64,000 nucleotides of DNA from Symsagittifera roscoffensis (lineage: Eukaryota > Xenacoelomorpha > Acoela > Convolutidae), in assembly GCF_963678635.1 (NCBI RefSeq), contig NC_087062.1, positions 91,117,845 to 91,181,844 on the forward strand. Reading direction: 5' to 3'. Below the pieces are notes generated by a model that did not search any database, was not told where the DNA came from, and worked only from the letters and a program-made list of their open reading frames with translations. A program made the translations under genes and the position numbers. Shown piece after piece: positions 12,180 through 24,242 of the stretch (position 1 is its first letter; each line of letters starts with the position of its first letter).

Positions 12180-12262
12180 ACAGGTGTTGGGATCATGGCG
12201 CCTTAGGTAAAGAAATTAGGTCTCACTGAGTAGATCTTGGGTTTGGATCTTGTAGTTACTGA
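12180..12262 (+). repeat. Possible decayed tRNA-like head
   Basis: The segment has a box-B-like TTGGGTTTGGATCTT and a spacing reminiscent of the other tRNA-headed elements here, but its box A is poor. Weak call. Confidence 0.25.
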
Positions 12263-12899
12263 ATAGTTGTTTATCATCGCGTTTTTTAATGGATGATTTT
12301 CGTTTTTTTTCTTTGGGGTGGTTTTTTTTATTCAGTCAATTTCCGATTTTTAACTAAGCATTTTTCATGGGTTTTTTTAATACCATCTGAAAGGTATTAT
12401 TTTTCTGAGGGCAAATTTAAAAACGATGTTTTACCGATAATTTTTTTTTTCATAAAATAATGGTGGTTTGAAAATTGCTAATTTGGTCAATTTCGGATAT
12501 TTAAAGCGAGATGTAATGCGCTTTATTAAGCGCTTTAGCGGCGGGTTAACGGGTTCCAAATTGAATTGAGGCAAATCGTTTGGTCGTATTATTAGGATAC
12601 AAAACGCTAAATACATCCCTTTGAAATTTAAATAAGCGGGTCGGGGGATGAATTGAAACAAATTTAATTTTTTTTTCGGTTATTTTGCCATTTTTTAAAC
12701 CAAAAATATTTTAAATTGATACGAGCAGTTTTGTTTAAAATTAGTGGTTCTTTGGGCAGTTTTTTTGCTTCGAAAGTATATAATTTAAGTCGATGAGTCG
12801 ATGTACGTAGTATAGTTTTTTATATAGATTGTGGTGGTTTTTTTTTAAATTTTTTTTCTAGGGAAAAGTTTTAAGAAGACACAAACGTGAAATAGATTC
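12263..12899. other. Intergenic, no gene seen
   Basis: T-rich; no feature recognised. Confidence 0.5.
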
Positions 12900-13265
12900 T
12901 TGCTCAAATTTGATGTTTTGTCGCTTGACTTTTGATTTCGTTTTACGTTCAATTCATTTATTTTGTTTAAATGAAGGCATACTCCACTATCGAATAATAA
13001 AAGTGAAAAAGGTCACGAAAAATATGATTGACTTCTAGTTTCGAAAGTGGATTTTAATTTTCAGATCACCCAGTGCAATAAAAACTCTAGCCATTGATCC
13101 AGTTTTCTCAAATTGATTTAATTTAATAATAAAAAGTGTCATTTATATATAATTTGTTCTTGAAATTCAAAAAGGTTAAGGGCCATATATTTTTTTTTAC
13201 CGTGAAAATCGATTTTGTCTGTTGGTTATGTTTTCTCTTTGAAAATTGAGTTTTTTCTGTTTGTT
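12900..13265 (+). repeat. Family R fragment
   Basis: Carries the AAGGCATACTCCACTATCGA and GTGAAAAAGGTCACGAAAAA phrases and the following GATCCAGTTTTCTCAAATTG block of family R. The 5' modules are missing. Confidence 0.55.
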
Positions 13266-13585
13266 GCGTTCATTGATTGACTTTTTTCCAGGTGCCTATG
13301 TTTAGTTCTGTAAACTAGCGGATTCCAGAAGCCTGTGAGAATCTTTCCAATTATGCGCGCTTGGTTTGCTGTACACATATGTTTGTAATGGTTTATCACC
13401 AAACCACTTTCTGAACAACCCGTTTCTAGATCATTGTTTGAATTCAGCAATATATTGATTAGCTAGAGAATTTGGCAGAGAAGTAGTACGCATAGCTAGT
13501 GCTCGTTCAATTTGGACGATACTCGGTAGGTCGTGGCTTGCTAATATTCGAATTACTTTAACACAGTCAACCCTTACGAAGTGAA

Positions 13586-14053
13586 GGTACTACTATGGTA
13601 GAGTGGTCCCTCGAAAAAGCAACTATGATAGACAGGTCCCGCATGCATTTCGCATGTTATAATTTTGAAAACTAATTTGTGCATAAATTATTCATTTCAA
13701 AAATCTTGCAAAATATGTTCAGCCAGAAACTTTTCAGATTGGAAATTGTAATCACTATTGTTTGTATATTGAAATTTGCTCGCTTTACTTTATTTTACGT
13801 TTTAACTACCATATAATTGGGTTGACTTATTTGTCATCAAAGCCCACTAATGACGTTTTTTTTTGAAATTTCAACCCTATAATGGTGAGGGGGAGGATTT
13901 AAGAGGTAACAAAACATGAAATTTGTTTGAAAATATACTGCGACATCTTTCTGAATGGCGTAATCATAATTATTAAACGATTTAAAAGCTCGTGGTGTCT
14001 TATTCTCAAGGGACCTGGTTATTTTCAAGGGACCACTCTATCATAGTAGTACC
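13586..14053. mobile_element. hAT-type MITE, family D, intact with 8-bp TSD
   Basis: Left end GGTACTACTATGGTAGAGTG and right end CACTCTATCATAGTAGTACC are inverted copies of each other. The element is 468 bp, with no coding capacity. It is flanked by an exact 8-bp duplication GAAGTGAA (13,578-13,585 and 14,054-14,061), the size made by hAT transposases. Related, larger or damaged copies lie at 38.5, 42.8, 43.7 and 47.7 kb. Confidence 0.92.
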
Positions 14054-15458
14054 GAAGTGAAAAAAGGAACTACGGGTTAGTCTGTGTTTTTCCGCACAAT
14101 TTTGACTACATTAAGGAAAGCTCGTACGTATCATATTAAAGCTCTTATAATCGGGATTTGGATTTCAAAAAAAAAATTCAAAAATTAACTCCTTGTCGAG
14201 AAAAATTACCGCCGAATTTTTGCGCTTTTATGACCTCTGGTTCATCAAGCAATTCAGTCGCTTTTCGCTACCTAGGAAATAAACAACAAAAAAATTTCAA
14301 ACGTTTTCAATTTCCTTATAGAAATAAGCATGATCGGAACATTTTGTGCTTCTTGTATAGCAATCGGCTATCCTTGTTCAACGTAGTTTTTTTCCTTTTT
14401 TGCTTATTTTTAATGAACTTACACATTTAGGTCGCGTGTTTTTTATTTGTGGGATATTCTTGAAGTTAATTCACAATTAAAAATTTAAAGTGGTTTTTAC
14501 TGAAATTGAGTCGAACGCATCAGTCCAATGTATTTGAGAAACTTAACTTTTACATATGATTAATGTTCGGGTTTAGTGAGATTCAATTAGCTATCTCGGA
14601 AGACTGTGCCGCAAAAGTATTTGTTTATATTTTTCAACCCAAGTCAAACATTTGGTTTGAGCTTTTTTTCACCTTTACCGTTCTTTTTTCATGTGTATTT
14701 TCTGCGATGAGACAAAACTGCGCTCTCGGATTACTAAGATGTAAATAGCACCAAAAATCGATCTTCATTAAAATTTTCACGTGGACTGATTTGATAGAAT
14801 TCGTAGTTGAATCAAAATGTTGATTGATTGATACCTGGCATTGGGTTATTTTTGTAATCAAAGTGTCAGTAAAAAAACAGTCTGAAATTGAAATAGCTCA
14901 ATTATGAATATGATCTATAGAGACAAAATTTTAGCAAAATTTTGATATTTAACTAAACACTGTTCAGTAACAACTGTTTGTGGGCTATATTTGACATCAT
15001 TCAAGAAAGCGTCTTAATTTCTGATTTTTTTCTTTATTTATGCGGATAATTGCAATCGCTGTCATAGTTTGTTTTGAAGTTTTAAATGTTAGTAGCAGAT
15101 GAAAGCATTTTAAAAATTTAAGGATCCAGCCAATTTTTCCTTCAATGGCTTGCGAACTGGCGTCATTCAAACATTTCAAAGTTATTAAGACGTAAGAAGC
15201 CAACGCAAAAAGTAAATAATTAACTCGATATTCGAATTGTTTTTCCGTAATAAAACACAGTAATTATTTCATTTCGCGTCATGAAAATTATAAAGCAAAC
15301 TGTTTGCGAGAAAAAAAACTGCATACCTAAGAATTGTTTGCTGTTTTTTCTGTAGTGGCAAAAGATCGTTTTTGTAGGAAAGCCGAAAAAGCTATTTAGG
15401 GGGTTGTTAGTAATGGGGAGGATGGCAGCTACTGAGCTGACCGACAAAGGCTTCGTTG

Positions 15459-15840
15459 AGAGGAAGTAGTTAACCGCGCAGTTTGCCAGGGTAGGGCAGC
15501 CGCGGCCGAGTGGTTAGGGCGCGCAGCTTCGAACACGAGGGCCGTGGGTTAAAATCTCACTTCGGACCCGGTAGGAAGGTTCCCAATGTCATCCGCCTCC
15601 TCACAGTTGGGAGAGGGTCCTGCAATAGGGTCGGCTGCGAATGAAGCAAGTCCGAATGGAGAGTCTTTGATCTTTTACGGCAGTTTTCAGCCCGACGAGG
15701 AAATACTTCGTCGTCTCCCTCGGTGTGCTTCTGATCCCCAATAACACTACGCTTCGCTTATGCCCAATGAATTTTGTTTACTTGAGCAGACTATCGAGTT
15801 TCTAACTATATGGACCAGTTTGGACCACCGACTCATCGTC
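15459..15840 (+). mobile_element. tRNA-Ser/Leu-headed SINE inserted in one duplicate
   Basis: Head at 15,496 onward has a near-consensus box A (CGGCCGAGTGGTTAGGGCG) and a degenerate box B (GGGTTAAAATC). A ~200-bp non-tRNA body follows (GACCCGGTAGGAAGG, CAGCCCGACGAGG, CTACGCTTCGCTTATGCCC). The matching site in the other tandem copy (near 17,802) is empty, which marks this as an insertion. Exact ends and target duplication are not resolved. Confidence 0.7.
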
Positions 15841-16054
15841 TAACGATAAATACAAGCAGTATCTGCTTAGCGAGAGGCCAACAAATAAAAGATTTTCGGG
15901 CAAATTTAATTTATACGGCAATTTTTTATGGGGAAAGTTGTCATGTAAAGCCAGATTGTCATGTAAAGCAAGTTGGTGAAAGGCAAGTGGCATGGGACTA
16001 ATTGTCCTGGGGTTGAAATGTCATGATGTAACTGGATTGTAATATCTTGGTGCC

Positions 16055-16315
16055 ATGGTTCATAATGAATTCAAGTTTCTTAGTGGCTCCTGCACCTTAA
16101 GGCTGTAGGAAACGAATACGCCTGGGACGGCAAAGGTCCTGTATTCGAATCTGACCAGGACCTGTTTTTTTTTCAAAAGCGAAATATTCCGTTTCAAAAA
16201 AATTGTGGCTTATTATGTAAGCTTATGTTTTGTCAGCTTAGTTGCCACATCTCAGAATTGTCGGCGTATTATGTCTGTTTTGTCGGCATAGTTGCCACAT
16301 CTAAGAATCGTTTAT
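16055..16315 (+). repeat. tRNA-headed SINE-like element, tandem copy 1
   Basis: Contains GGCAAAGGTCCTGTATTCGA with the box-B-like TATTCGAATC inside a palindrome ending CAGGACC, a T tract, and two tail phrases ending TAGTTGCCACATCT. Nearly identical to the 9,476 element. Confidence 0.55.
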
Positions 16316-18029
16316 TTTTCCTGTAAACTATTTTCCTTGTAGTTGCTCTTTGTCCTTTAACATTTAAAAAAAATCGTTCGAATGGAAATTTGGTTTTTAC
16401 ATTGGATGTAATTTTACCAACTCGATTTGTTGAATTTTCGTTTTTGGTGTAATTTTCGTCTTTTTTGGGATTAATTGGTTTTGTTGTTTTCGTCGACTAA
16501 TGGCCTCCTTTTGCGTTTTTTGAGAATCGAAAAAAAGTTTGTGAGCGGGTGTGTGTGAGTTCTGAGGGGAAAAGGTGACTTCAATTTCTTTTTATTTTAT
16601 TTTTTTTCTTCTTGAAGTCTTTGCTCAGATATTTTCAAACATTTTCAATTTCCTTATAGAAATAAGCATGATCGGAACATTTTGTGCTTCTTGTATAGCA
16701 ATCGACTATCCTTGTTCAACGTAGTTTTTTTTTCCTTTTTTGCTTATTTTTAATGAACTTACACGTTTAGGTCGCGTGTTTTTTATTTGTGGGATATTCT
16801 TGAAGTTAATTCACAATTAAAAATTTAAAGTGGTTTTTACTGAAATTGAGTCGAACGCATCAGTCCAATGTATTTGAGAAACTTAACTTTTACATATGAT
16901 TAATGTTCGGCTTTGGTGAGATTCAATTAGCTATCTCGGAAGACTGTGCCGCAAAAGTATTTGTTTATATTTTTCAACCCTAGTCAAACATTTGGTTTGA
17001 GCTTTTTTCACCTCCACCGTTCTTTTTTCATGTGTATTTTCTGCGATGAGACAAAACTGCGCTCTCGGATTACTAAGATGTAAAAAGCACCAAAAATCGA
17101 TCTTCATTAAAGTTTTCACGTGGACTGATTTTATAGAATTCGTAGTTGAATCAAAATGTTGATTGATTGATACCTGGCATTGGGTTATTCTTGTAATCAA
17201 AGTGTCAGTCAAAAACAGTCTGAAATTGAAAGAGATCAATTATGAATATGATCTATAGAGACAAAATTTTAGCAAAATTTTGATATTTAACTAAACACTG
17301 TTCAGTAACAACTGTTAATGGGCTATATTTGACATCATTCAAGAAAGCGTCTTAATTTCTGATTTTTTTGTTTATTTATGCGGATAATTGCAATCGCTGT
17401 CATAGTTTGTTTTGAAGTTTTAAATGTTAGTAGCAGATGAAAGCATTTTAAAAATTTAAGGATCCAGCCAATTTTTCCTTCAATGGCTTGCGAACTGGCG
17501 TCATTCAAACATTTCAAAGTTATTAAGAAGTAAAAAGCCAACGCAAAAAGAAAATAATTAACTCGATATTCGAATTGTTTTTCCATAATAAAACACAGTA
17601 ATTATTTCATTTCGCGTCATGAAAAATATGAAGCAAACTGTTTGAGAGAAAAAAAAACTGCATACCTAAGAAATGTTTGCTGTTTTTTCTGTAGTGGCAA
17701 AAGCTCGTTTTTGTAGGAAAGCCGAAAAAGCTATTTAGGGGGTTGTTAGTAATGGGGAGGATGGCAGCTACTGAGCTGACCGACAAAGGCTTCGTTGAGC
17801 TATATAAATACAAGCAATATCTGCATAGCGAGAGGCCAACAAATAAAAGATTTTCGGGCAAATTTAATTTATACGGCAATTTTTTATGTTGAAAGTTGTC
17901 ATGTAAAGCCAGGTTGTCATGTAAAGCAAGTTGGTGAAAGGCAAGTGACATGGGACTAATTGTCCTGGGGTTGAAATGTCATGATGTAACTGGATTGTAA
18001 TATCTTGGTGCCTTGGTTCATAATGAATT

Positions 18030-18245
18030 CAAGTTTCTTAGTGGCTCCTGCACCTTTAGGCTATAGGTAACGAATGAGCCTGGGACTACAAAGTTCCTGT
18101 ATTCGAATCTGACCAGGACCTGTTATTTTTGAACGAACATTTTGTTTCAAATAAAATTGTCGGCCTAATATTTGTCTGCTTATGTTTTGTCAGCTTAGTT
18201 GCCACATCTAAGAATCGTTTATTTTTGCTGTAAACTATTTTCCTT
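18030..18245 (+). repeat. tRNA-headed SINE-like element, tandem copy 2
   Basis: Same organisation as the element at 16,055, with head phrase CTATAGGTAACGAATGAGCC and box-B-like TATTCGAATC, but only one TTAGTTGCCACATCT tail unit. Confidence 0.55.
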
Positions 18246-18599
18246 GTAGTTGCTCTTAGTGTTTTAACATTTTAAAAAATCTTTCGAATCGAAATTTGGT
18301 TTTTACATTGGTTGTAATTTTACCTACTCGAATTGTTAAATTTTCGTTTTTGTTATAATTTTTGTCTTTTTTGGGCTTAATTGGTTTTTTTTCGTCGACT
18401 AGTGGCCTCTTTTTGCGTCTTTTGAGAATCGAAAAAAAAATTGGGTGTGTGAGTTCTGAGGGGGAAAGGGGACTTCAATTTTTAAAAAAAAATTTTCCTC
18501 TTGAAGGGTTCTGCTCAGGTATTTTCGGCTTTGTTACTTTTTAAGAGTATTGAACGTAGTGAGTACTCTTATATAGCTCTTGCTGATTTTTTGTTTGTT

Positions 18600-19050
18600 T
18601 GTTTTTTTCAGGAAAAAGTCTAAAAAATTGTTCACGCTCAATGACTTGTGTTTTCTTTTGACTTGTATTTTCTTTTGACTCGGTTTGACTTGTGTTTTCT
18701 TTTAAAGTTCAGTGCATTTCTTTTGTTAAAAGGAAGGTAAACTCCACTATTGAACAGCAAAGTTGTAAAGGTAACGAAAAACGTGATCGACTTTTAATTT
18801 TGAAAATGAAAATTCATTATCAGACTTTCCAGCGAAATAAAAGTTTTACTTATTGGTCCAGTTTTCTCACATTGGGTTAATTTTAACAAAAAAAAGTCCA
18901 TCATAAATTTTTCTGCATTATTAGAGAGCTTTATAGACATGTATTTTTTCTTCGAAATTCCAAAGTTGAAAATATATTTTTGAAAAAACAAGTCAGTTTT
19001 TTCAGTTTCCTTGTGTTCATTATTCTTTTCCAACTGTCAGTTGGCTATGT
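18600..19050 (+). repeat. Family R fragment
   Basis: Holds the TTCACGCTCAATGACTTGTG, GTAACGAAAAACGTGATCG, GCGAAATAAAAGTTTTAC and CCAACTGTCAGTTGGCTATG blocks in family order. Confidence 0.6.
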
Positions 19051-19064
19051 TTGATTTTTGTAGG

Positions 19065-19345
19065 TCAAATTGATGCAACCGTTCGGCGCATCTGGCGTGG
19101 AGGTTAGACAACTGCTCGAGACGACAAAGGCTTGTTCGAATCCGGCCTTGACCTGTTTTTTTTTGTTAACTAGTCTTTGTGTATTTTTCTGACTATCGTT
19201 TTGTTTTTGTTGTCTTAGTTCCCGTAGCGCGACGTTTTTTGATGGCTCAGTCTTTTTCCCGGTTGGTGTAAAATCCATGCTTGAGATTAAGTCCGGGAGT
19301 TCGATTCCAATCGAGACCTGTTTTTTTTTGGAAACTGAAAATTTT
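19065..19345 (+). repeat. Two tRNA-like heads in series
   Basis: The first (about 19,090-19,155) has box B TGTTCGAATCCGG and ends GACCTG plus a T tract. The second (about 19,270-19,330) has AGTTCGATTCC and ends the same way. They share the layout of the other tRNA-headed elements but differ in head sequence, so they probably come from different tRNAs. Confidence 0.5.
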
Positions 19346-21005
19346 CGTCTGATTTAGATAATTGCCTGTTTGTTTATTTTTGTCTGCTTAATTCCGTTAG
19401 AAAGGAGTTATTGAAAATTCGGTTTCCTTCTATCATTCCCAAAGCTCCTTGTATATTCAATGGTACAGGTATTCTTTGGATTTTTTGGGCTTCTGTTGAA
19501 ATTTTCACTGACAAAAACGGTTTTTGAAGTTCTTTTTTCAATTTATTTTTCCTCCGTTTGATTTCAACCATTGTCATTCATTTTTATATCGCAAATGTTG
19601 CTAAGCTCATCTTCGCCTGTGTGATAGAATATGAGTATGCAGTTCTTGTAGAAGATCAGGCAGGTCGTCTGGTAGCAGGACATATTACCCTATTCCATCT
19701 TGTCCCCTGCCAAATCGCCGTATACCAATTTACCTTGTGTTCCATTTTGTCCTATGACAGTTTACCAAATGCTAATTTGTCTTACTCCCGATTGTGTCGC
19801 AATCAGTTTTATTCTTTGATGTACTAATTCAATATCGAATTATAATTTTTAAATCAGCACGTTAATTCATTCAAGGCCACAATTCAGGACTCAATTAAGT
19901 GGCAAATTCAAGCTAAGTGTTCTAAAGACGCAATTATCACAATTAACTAAGTTAATACGCAGTTTTCATACGTTTAGAATAGAATGAATGCAAAACTGTT
20001 TCATCCTGTCTTTTTCATTATTACACTAAAGCTGGAATCGCGAACTATACTTTTTTTCCCGTAAACAATTTTTCTCACAACAAAATTGAACTTGCTTTAT
20101 GTTTGAACGTTAACAGCTTCCAGCTTTTATCACATTTGCTTTCGGTTGCAAAAAACATTTGGTTAAAATTCCAAGTAAGTATTGTCCAAAATGATCCTTG
20201 AAATAAGGCGTTTTAGAGAGCAATGTGCATTTAATTTTGTCCTAGAGCATATACGAATAGATGACATTCACTCTGACGATGAATTAAATGCCGCATGTGA
20301 ATAAAATTTCAAAGCAATGTACACTGTTTTATTCGCATGGTGCCTTTATTTCATGATCAGAGTTAATGGCTTCTAATCGAATATGTTCTAAAGAATACTT
20401 AAAAGACATAGGTTAAGTTTCAAATTTAACGTGCTTAGGCTAAATAGATCTAGGTTAAGTTGGAACGTAGGATGAGTCGCACATGGTAAATAGGTATAGA
20501 GTAAATTAGAATCGGTTAAATCTTCAAGTAACAGGCCCTCTAACCTCGAGTTAAATCATTTGTGAATTGATCTTACATATAACCGGACACAATCAAAAGC
20601 GACATTAAATGGAAAACTAACGACACGAGTTTACAAACCACACTGGAATCCCGAGATTCCTCCCTTGTTGTGATTCCGGGACGATAAAACTTTGTTGAAA
20701 GTTACTTGATTCTCGATTAATTGATGAACAAGGCACGAGCTATTTTACATTCTCAGCAACTCTAAGTTATTTTCAATCAAGCGTAGCTGGAGTTTTTTCT
20801 GCCTAAGTACTAAAGTCAATTCACGTTGATACTTTCGTAGTTTTTTGATAAGGATTTTAATTGAGGTACGTTATTCGAAATAAAACTATTGATATCATGA
20901 AAACTTGTAGTGATCATCCACCAAGATTTGCAAATTATCGATTTTCCTGGTTCTCTGTCTATAATTTGTATCCGACACTTTTTTTTCTTAAAATTAATTA
21001 AATAT
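19346..21005. other. Intergenic region 3' of beta-tubulin, no gene seen
   Basis: Short frames only. From about 19,640 to 19,800 a motif around TTGTCC(C/T).TGCC/TTTACC recurs loosely, and 20,290-20,345 has a small inverted repeat (GAATAAAATTTC against GTTTTATTC). No coding exon seen. Confidence 0.45.
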
Positions 21006-21011
21006 TTTATT
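21006..21011 (-). promoter_or_regulatory. Polyadenylation signal of beta-tubulin
   Basis: AATAAA on the minus strand, 135 nt past the tubulin stop codon. Confidence 0.65.
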
Positions 21012-21145
21012 CAATAATTTCCAAAAAAGTTAATGTTAACATTTTCATCGCAGTTATCATTCAAAGAAAATGGTCACATTCTCATTTGCAGTAAAAATTT
21101 GGTCCAAAAATGAAATCGAAGATTGGTATTTTTTGTTCATAAAAA

Positions 21146-21384
21146 TCAGCATTCTTCGTCGCCTTCGTCTCCCTGGTGGAGCAGTTCCTCGTCATCTTCT
21201 GCCGTGGCCTCCTGATACTGCTGGTACTCACTAATCAAGTCTCTCAGATTACTCTCAGCCTCACTGAACTCCATGTCGTCCATGCCTTCGCCTGTGTACC
21301 AATGAAGGAAGGCTTTGCGAGAGTACATTTTGCCAAACTTCTCAGCTAGACGCGTGAACATCTCTTTTATCGCGGTGCTGTTGC
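21146..21384 (-). CDS. TUBB: Beta-tubulin exon 4 and stop
   Basis: Acceptor TTTTTAG|GCAAC completes the conserved FIGNSTAI. Continues through [13 protein letters not shown] to the acidic tail and TGA. 239 nt. Confidence 0.94.
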
Positions 21385-24242
21385 CTAAAAAGCAAATTTT
21401 AAGCAACGTCGGCTTCAAAAATATTTGGAGAAATGTTTCACTTGAATTGAGGTTGAAAGTAATCATTTGTATGGTTAACCACGCTCGCCATTAGCCAACT
21501 GTATCAAATCGGAACGTATGCTCTTTTTCCAGATTAAAAAACTGTTACAGAATTTCTTGATAGCTTGATTTATCGCCAAATGAAACGCAGTCTTATATCT
21601 GGTTTAGTGAGGTGTAGCGCCCATGTGTTCAATTTGGGACAATTAACGCGCGATATATTTCGCGCTATTAACGCGTAAGCGGAGATTTAATCCGTCTTAG
21701 AAATCGTTCCAAATTGGTTGAAAGAAGCTTATTAGCCATAATTGATTTGTTACAAGGAGCGTTATCTATTCTTTTGTTTTTTATATGGCGTGTGGGGTGA
21801 TGATTTCATGAAAAATATTTTTTCATTTTTTTTATTACATTTAATTTTTTTTATGTCATTACTGCTCCCTAAACCTTAAAAGGCAGTCGGAACATTCAGG
21901 GCTTTGCCCTGGTACGAGCAATCTTGTTTGTTTTAGTATCTTTTTGAATTTTTTTTCGGCTGAAACGATTTCTACTCAGGTAATTTTGGCTTTTTTTTTT
22001 ACTGTTTAGAAGTTTTTGTCCAATGCTAATTTAACGTTTTTTTCCTGGCATGTTTTTTTCAGAAGTAGCATCATTCATTTTGATGCATCTAGTTTTTTAA
22101 GCATCTCTGAATTTTTCGACTTTTTTGTGTCGCAGTTTTTACAGTCAATTTTCTCACACATTAAATGACATCGATTTTGTACAGCAAGTGATCCGGAGCT
22201 TCGTTTTGGCCCTGGGCCTTGAATTTGTGAGGAATCCGTTTTTAATGAACCACAGTTTGGGGTCATTTGTTAACGGCTAGTCAAAACGTGTATCGAGCTA
22301 TCAATTTGGCGGTGGAATTGATAAATTTCTTTGCCGTGGAGTTAACTTGTTATGCTGTTCATTCTGTTGTAATTTAATGGTCTACATGCCGGTTAGATTT
22401 TCTCGAAAGAGTCTACTTGCCGATGAAAGTAGCCGACATATTCAGTCCCTTAGGCGGCATATCACAAACTGCCGTCTTCACATTATTGGGAATGAACTCG
22501 ACGAAGTTGCTGGAGAACTTGTTCTGCACGGCCAGCATCTGTTCGTCCACTTCTCGCATCGAGCACTTGCCTCTGAACACGACAGCACACGTGAGGTACT
22601 TGCCACTCCTCGGATCACAGGACACCATCATGTTCTTGGCATCGAACAACTGGGCGGTGAGGTCGCTCACTGAACTGGCGCGATAGCCAGCGGTTTCCCT
22701 GGATACGAAAACTTTTTTTGATTTTTTGAAGGTTGGAGTGGGACCAAGATTTTAATGGCGCCATTCTTTAAGGCCTTCTTTTCCTCCTAAATGCTGCATT
22801 CTTATTTGACATAACTTTATTGAACTTAAGAGCTGTTGCCGTTTTTTAATACTTATGGCTATGAACCCAGTCAGCTATTTATTCTACTTTGAACTGAGTG
22901 GTGCGTATCCAGGCATGAAGAAGTGGAGCCGTGGAAAGGGGATCATGTTCACTGCCAGCTTCCTCAGGTCGGCATTCAGTTGACCTGGGAATCGGAGACA
23001 CGTAGTGACCCCACTCATGGTCGAACTGACGAGTCGGTTGAGGTCTCCGTAGTTGGGCTGTTTGATCTTGAGGGTGGTGTTGCAGATGTTGTAGAGGGAC
23101 TCGTTGTCTATGATGTAGGTGGCGTCTGTGTTCTCCAGCAGCTGGTGCATGGATAGAGTCGCGTTGTAGGGTTCCACCACAGTGTCCGATACCTAAATCA
23201 ATTTGACCTTTGTGTCAGTTTGAATATGCTTTAGAAGCTTAAGGTTCTGATGTCCTCTTCTTGTGCCATTTTTGTTTGCTTGAATAAAAAGGCATCAGTA
23301 AAAATTAAACAGGATATGAATGACTAGCTTGTAATTGAATTTTGTGTTATCGGAATGCATGTTCAAATTTTCAACACAAAAGTTTTGAACTTAGATCGTC
23401 TTAGAAAACTATTATAGTTTTTCGTTTATCATAGTGTTTTATTTCTGATAAAAACAAACTTGATTGCATAAGTATCAGCCCATTAAAAGAAGACGAGCAA
23501 AGAGGCATAACTATTCTTTCTACCTTAATATTTGAGTAATGAGTTTTTGAAGCTGGAAAAACCTTCCGAAGAACTGATTTAAGTTCATTTCATTTAACTG
23601 TAATAGGAACTTTCTGTGTGCTGATTGCACAGTATTGGACTTTTTTGTTTATGCTTGCAAATTGCAAACTGCAAGCAACTTGATCTGAGCTGCATTTGTA
23701 AAACTGTTTTCTTCTACCTTGTCAGAAGGGACAACAGAGAAGCTATTGACCATCCTGTCAGGGTACTCCTCCTTCATCTTAGCGAGCAGCAGAGTCCCCA
23801 TGCCAGACCCAGTACCTCCTCCCAAGGAGTGTGTCAGTTGGAACCCCTGCATGCAGTCACAACTCTCCGCCTCCCGATGAATCACATCGATCACTTGGTC
23901 CACCAGCTCAGCACCTTCAGTGTAGTGACCCTTTGCCCAGTTGTTCCCAGCTCCTGACTGCGCGTGAACATAGTTGTCCGGTCGGAAAAGTTTGCCCAGT
24001 TTTCCTCCTCGCAACGAGTCCATAGTTCCCGGCTCCAAGTCCACCAAAATAGCCCGAGGAACGTACTTTTGACCACTGGCTCCAATGTTATAGTATACAT
24101 TTATCCGGTCCAGTTGCAAGTCGTTGTCGCCCTCGTACGCGCCATCGCCGTTGATCCCGTGTTCCTCTGAAATTGTTTCCCAGAACTTTTGACCAATTTG
24201 GTTTCCGCATTGACCTGTCTGAATATGAACAATTTCTCGCAT
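21146..24242 (-). CDS. TUBB: Beta-tubulin, complete, four exons
   Basis: Beta subunit of the alpha/beta-tubulin dimer that builds microtubules. Exons on the minus strand: 24242-23718, 23192-22888, 22698-22421, 21384-21146, giving 448 residues and a stop. The start is set by the diagnostic N-terminus MREIVHIQ, the MREI tetrapeptide used in co-translational tubulin mRNA autoregulation; an upstream in-frame codon is not needed. Visible motifs: GTP-binding loop GGGTGSG at residues 141-147, [16 protein letters not shown], the [20 protein letters not shown] block, and [19 protein letters not shown] near the C-terminus. The tail is acidic but ends DEGDEEC, without the usual long glutamate run. Introns 1 and 2 are GT-AG; intron 3 is best read as GC-AG. 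Divergent from the commonest animal isotypes at scattered sites, so perhaps a tissue-specific isotype. Head-to-head with the FKBP15-like gene. Confidence 0.96.
22421..22698 (-). CDS. TUBB: Beta-tubulin exon 3
   Basis: Acceptor ATCCAG|GGAAACC, residues [14 protein letters not shown] onward to MSATFIG. The exon ends after a single G, and the intron would begin GCAAGT. 278 nt. Confidence 0.92.
22888..23192 (-). CDS. TUBB: Beta-tubulin exon 2
   Basis: Acceptor ATTTAG|GTATCGG, first residues [14 protein letters not shown]. Donor TCAAA|GTAGAA leaves two bases of a lysine codon. 305 nt. Confidence 0.95.
23718..24242 (-). CDS. TUBB: Beta-tubulin exon 1
   Basis: 175 codons from MREIV to VPSDK. Donor AAG|GTAGAAG, phase 0. 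It encodes the N-terminal nucleotide-binding half including GGGTGSG. One residue longer than the commonest isotypes in the loop before [10 protein letters not shown]. Confidence 0.96.

Larger units (their letters stand above)
14302..18527. repeat. Two-copy tandem duplication, ~2.3-kb unit
   Basis: Copy 1 is 14,302-16,631 and copy 2 is 16,632-18,527. They run in parallel from TTTTCAATTTCCTTATAG to the TGAGAATCGAAAAAAA / GAGTTCTGAGGGG stretch, with scattered substitutions and small indels throughout, so this is not a very recent event. Copy 1 holds about 380 extra bases (a SINE, 15,459-15,840) and an extra tail phrase near 16,260 that copy 2 lacks. Paired short frames in the two copies are mirror images of this duplication and show no coding signal. 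Confidence 0.85.

Noticed and set aside
21385-22412. GT-AG alternative for tubulin intron 3 (donor GTAGAC, acceptor AACAG)
   Set aside because: It would remove the invariant Ser of FIGNSTAI; the GC-AG joint keeps the exact family sequence.
22347-23156. Plus-strand frames across tubulin exons 2 and 3
   Set aside because: They are shadows of conserved tubulin codons on the minus strand.
23625-24170. Plus-strand frames across tubulin exon 1
   Set aside because: Antisense shadows; no similarity to any family.
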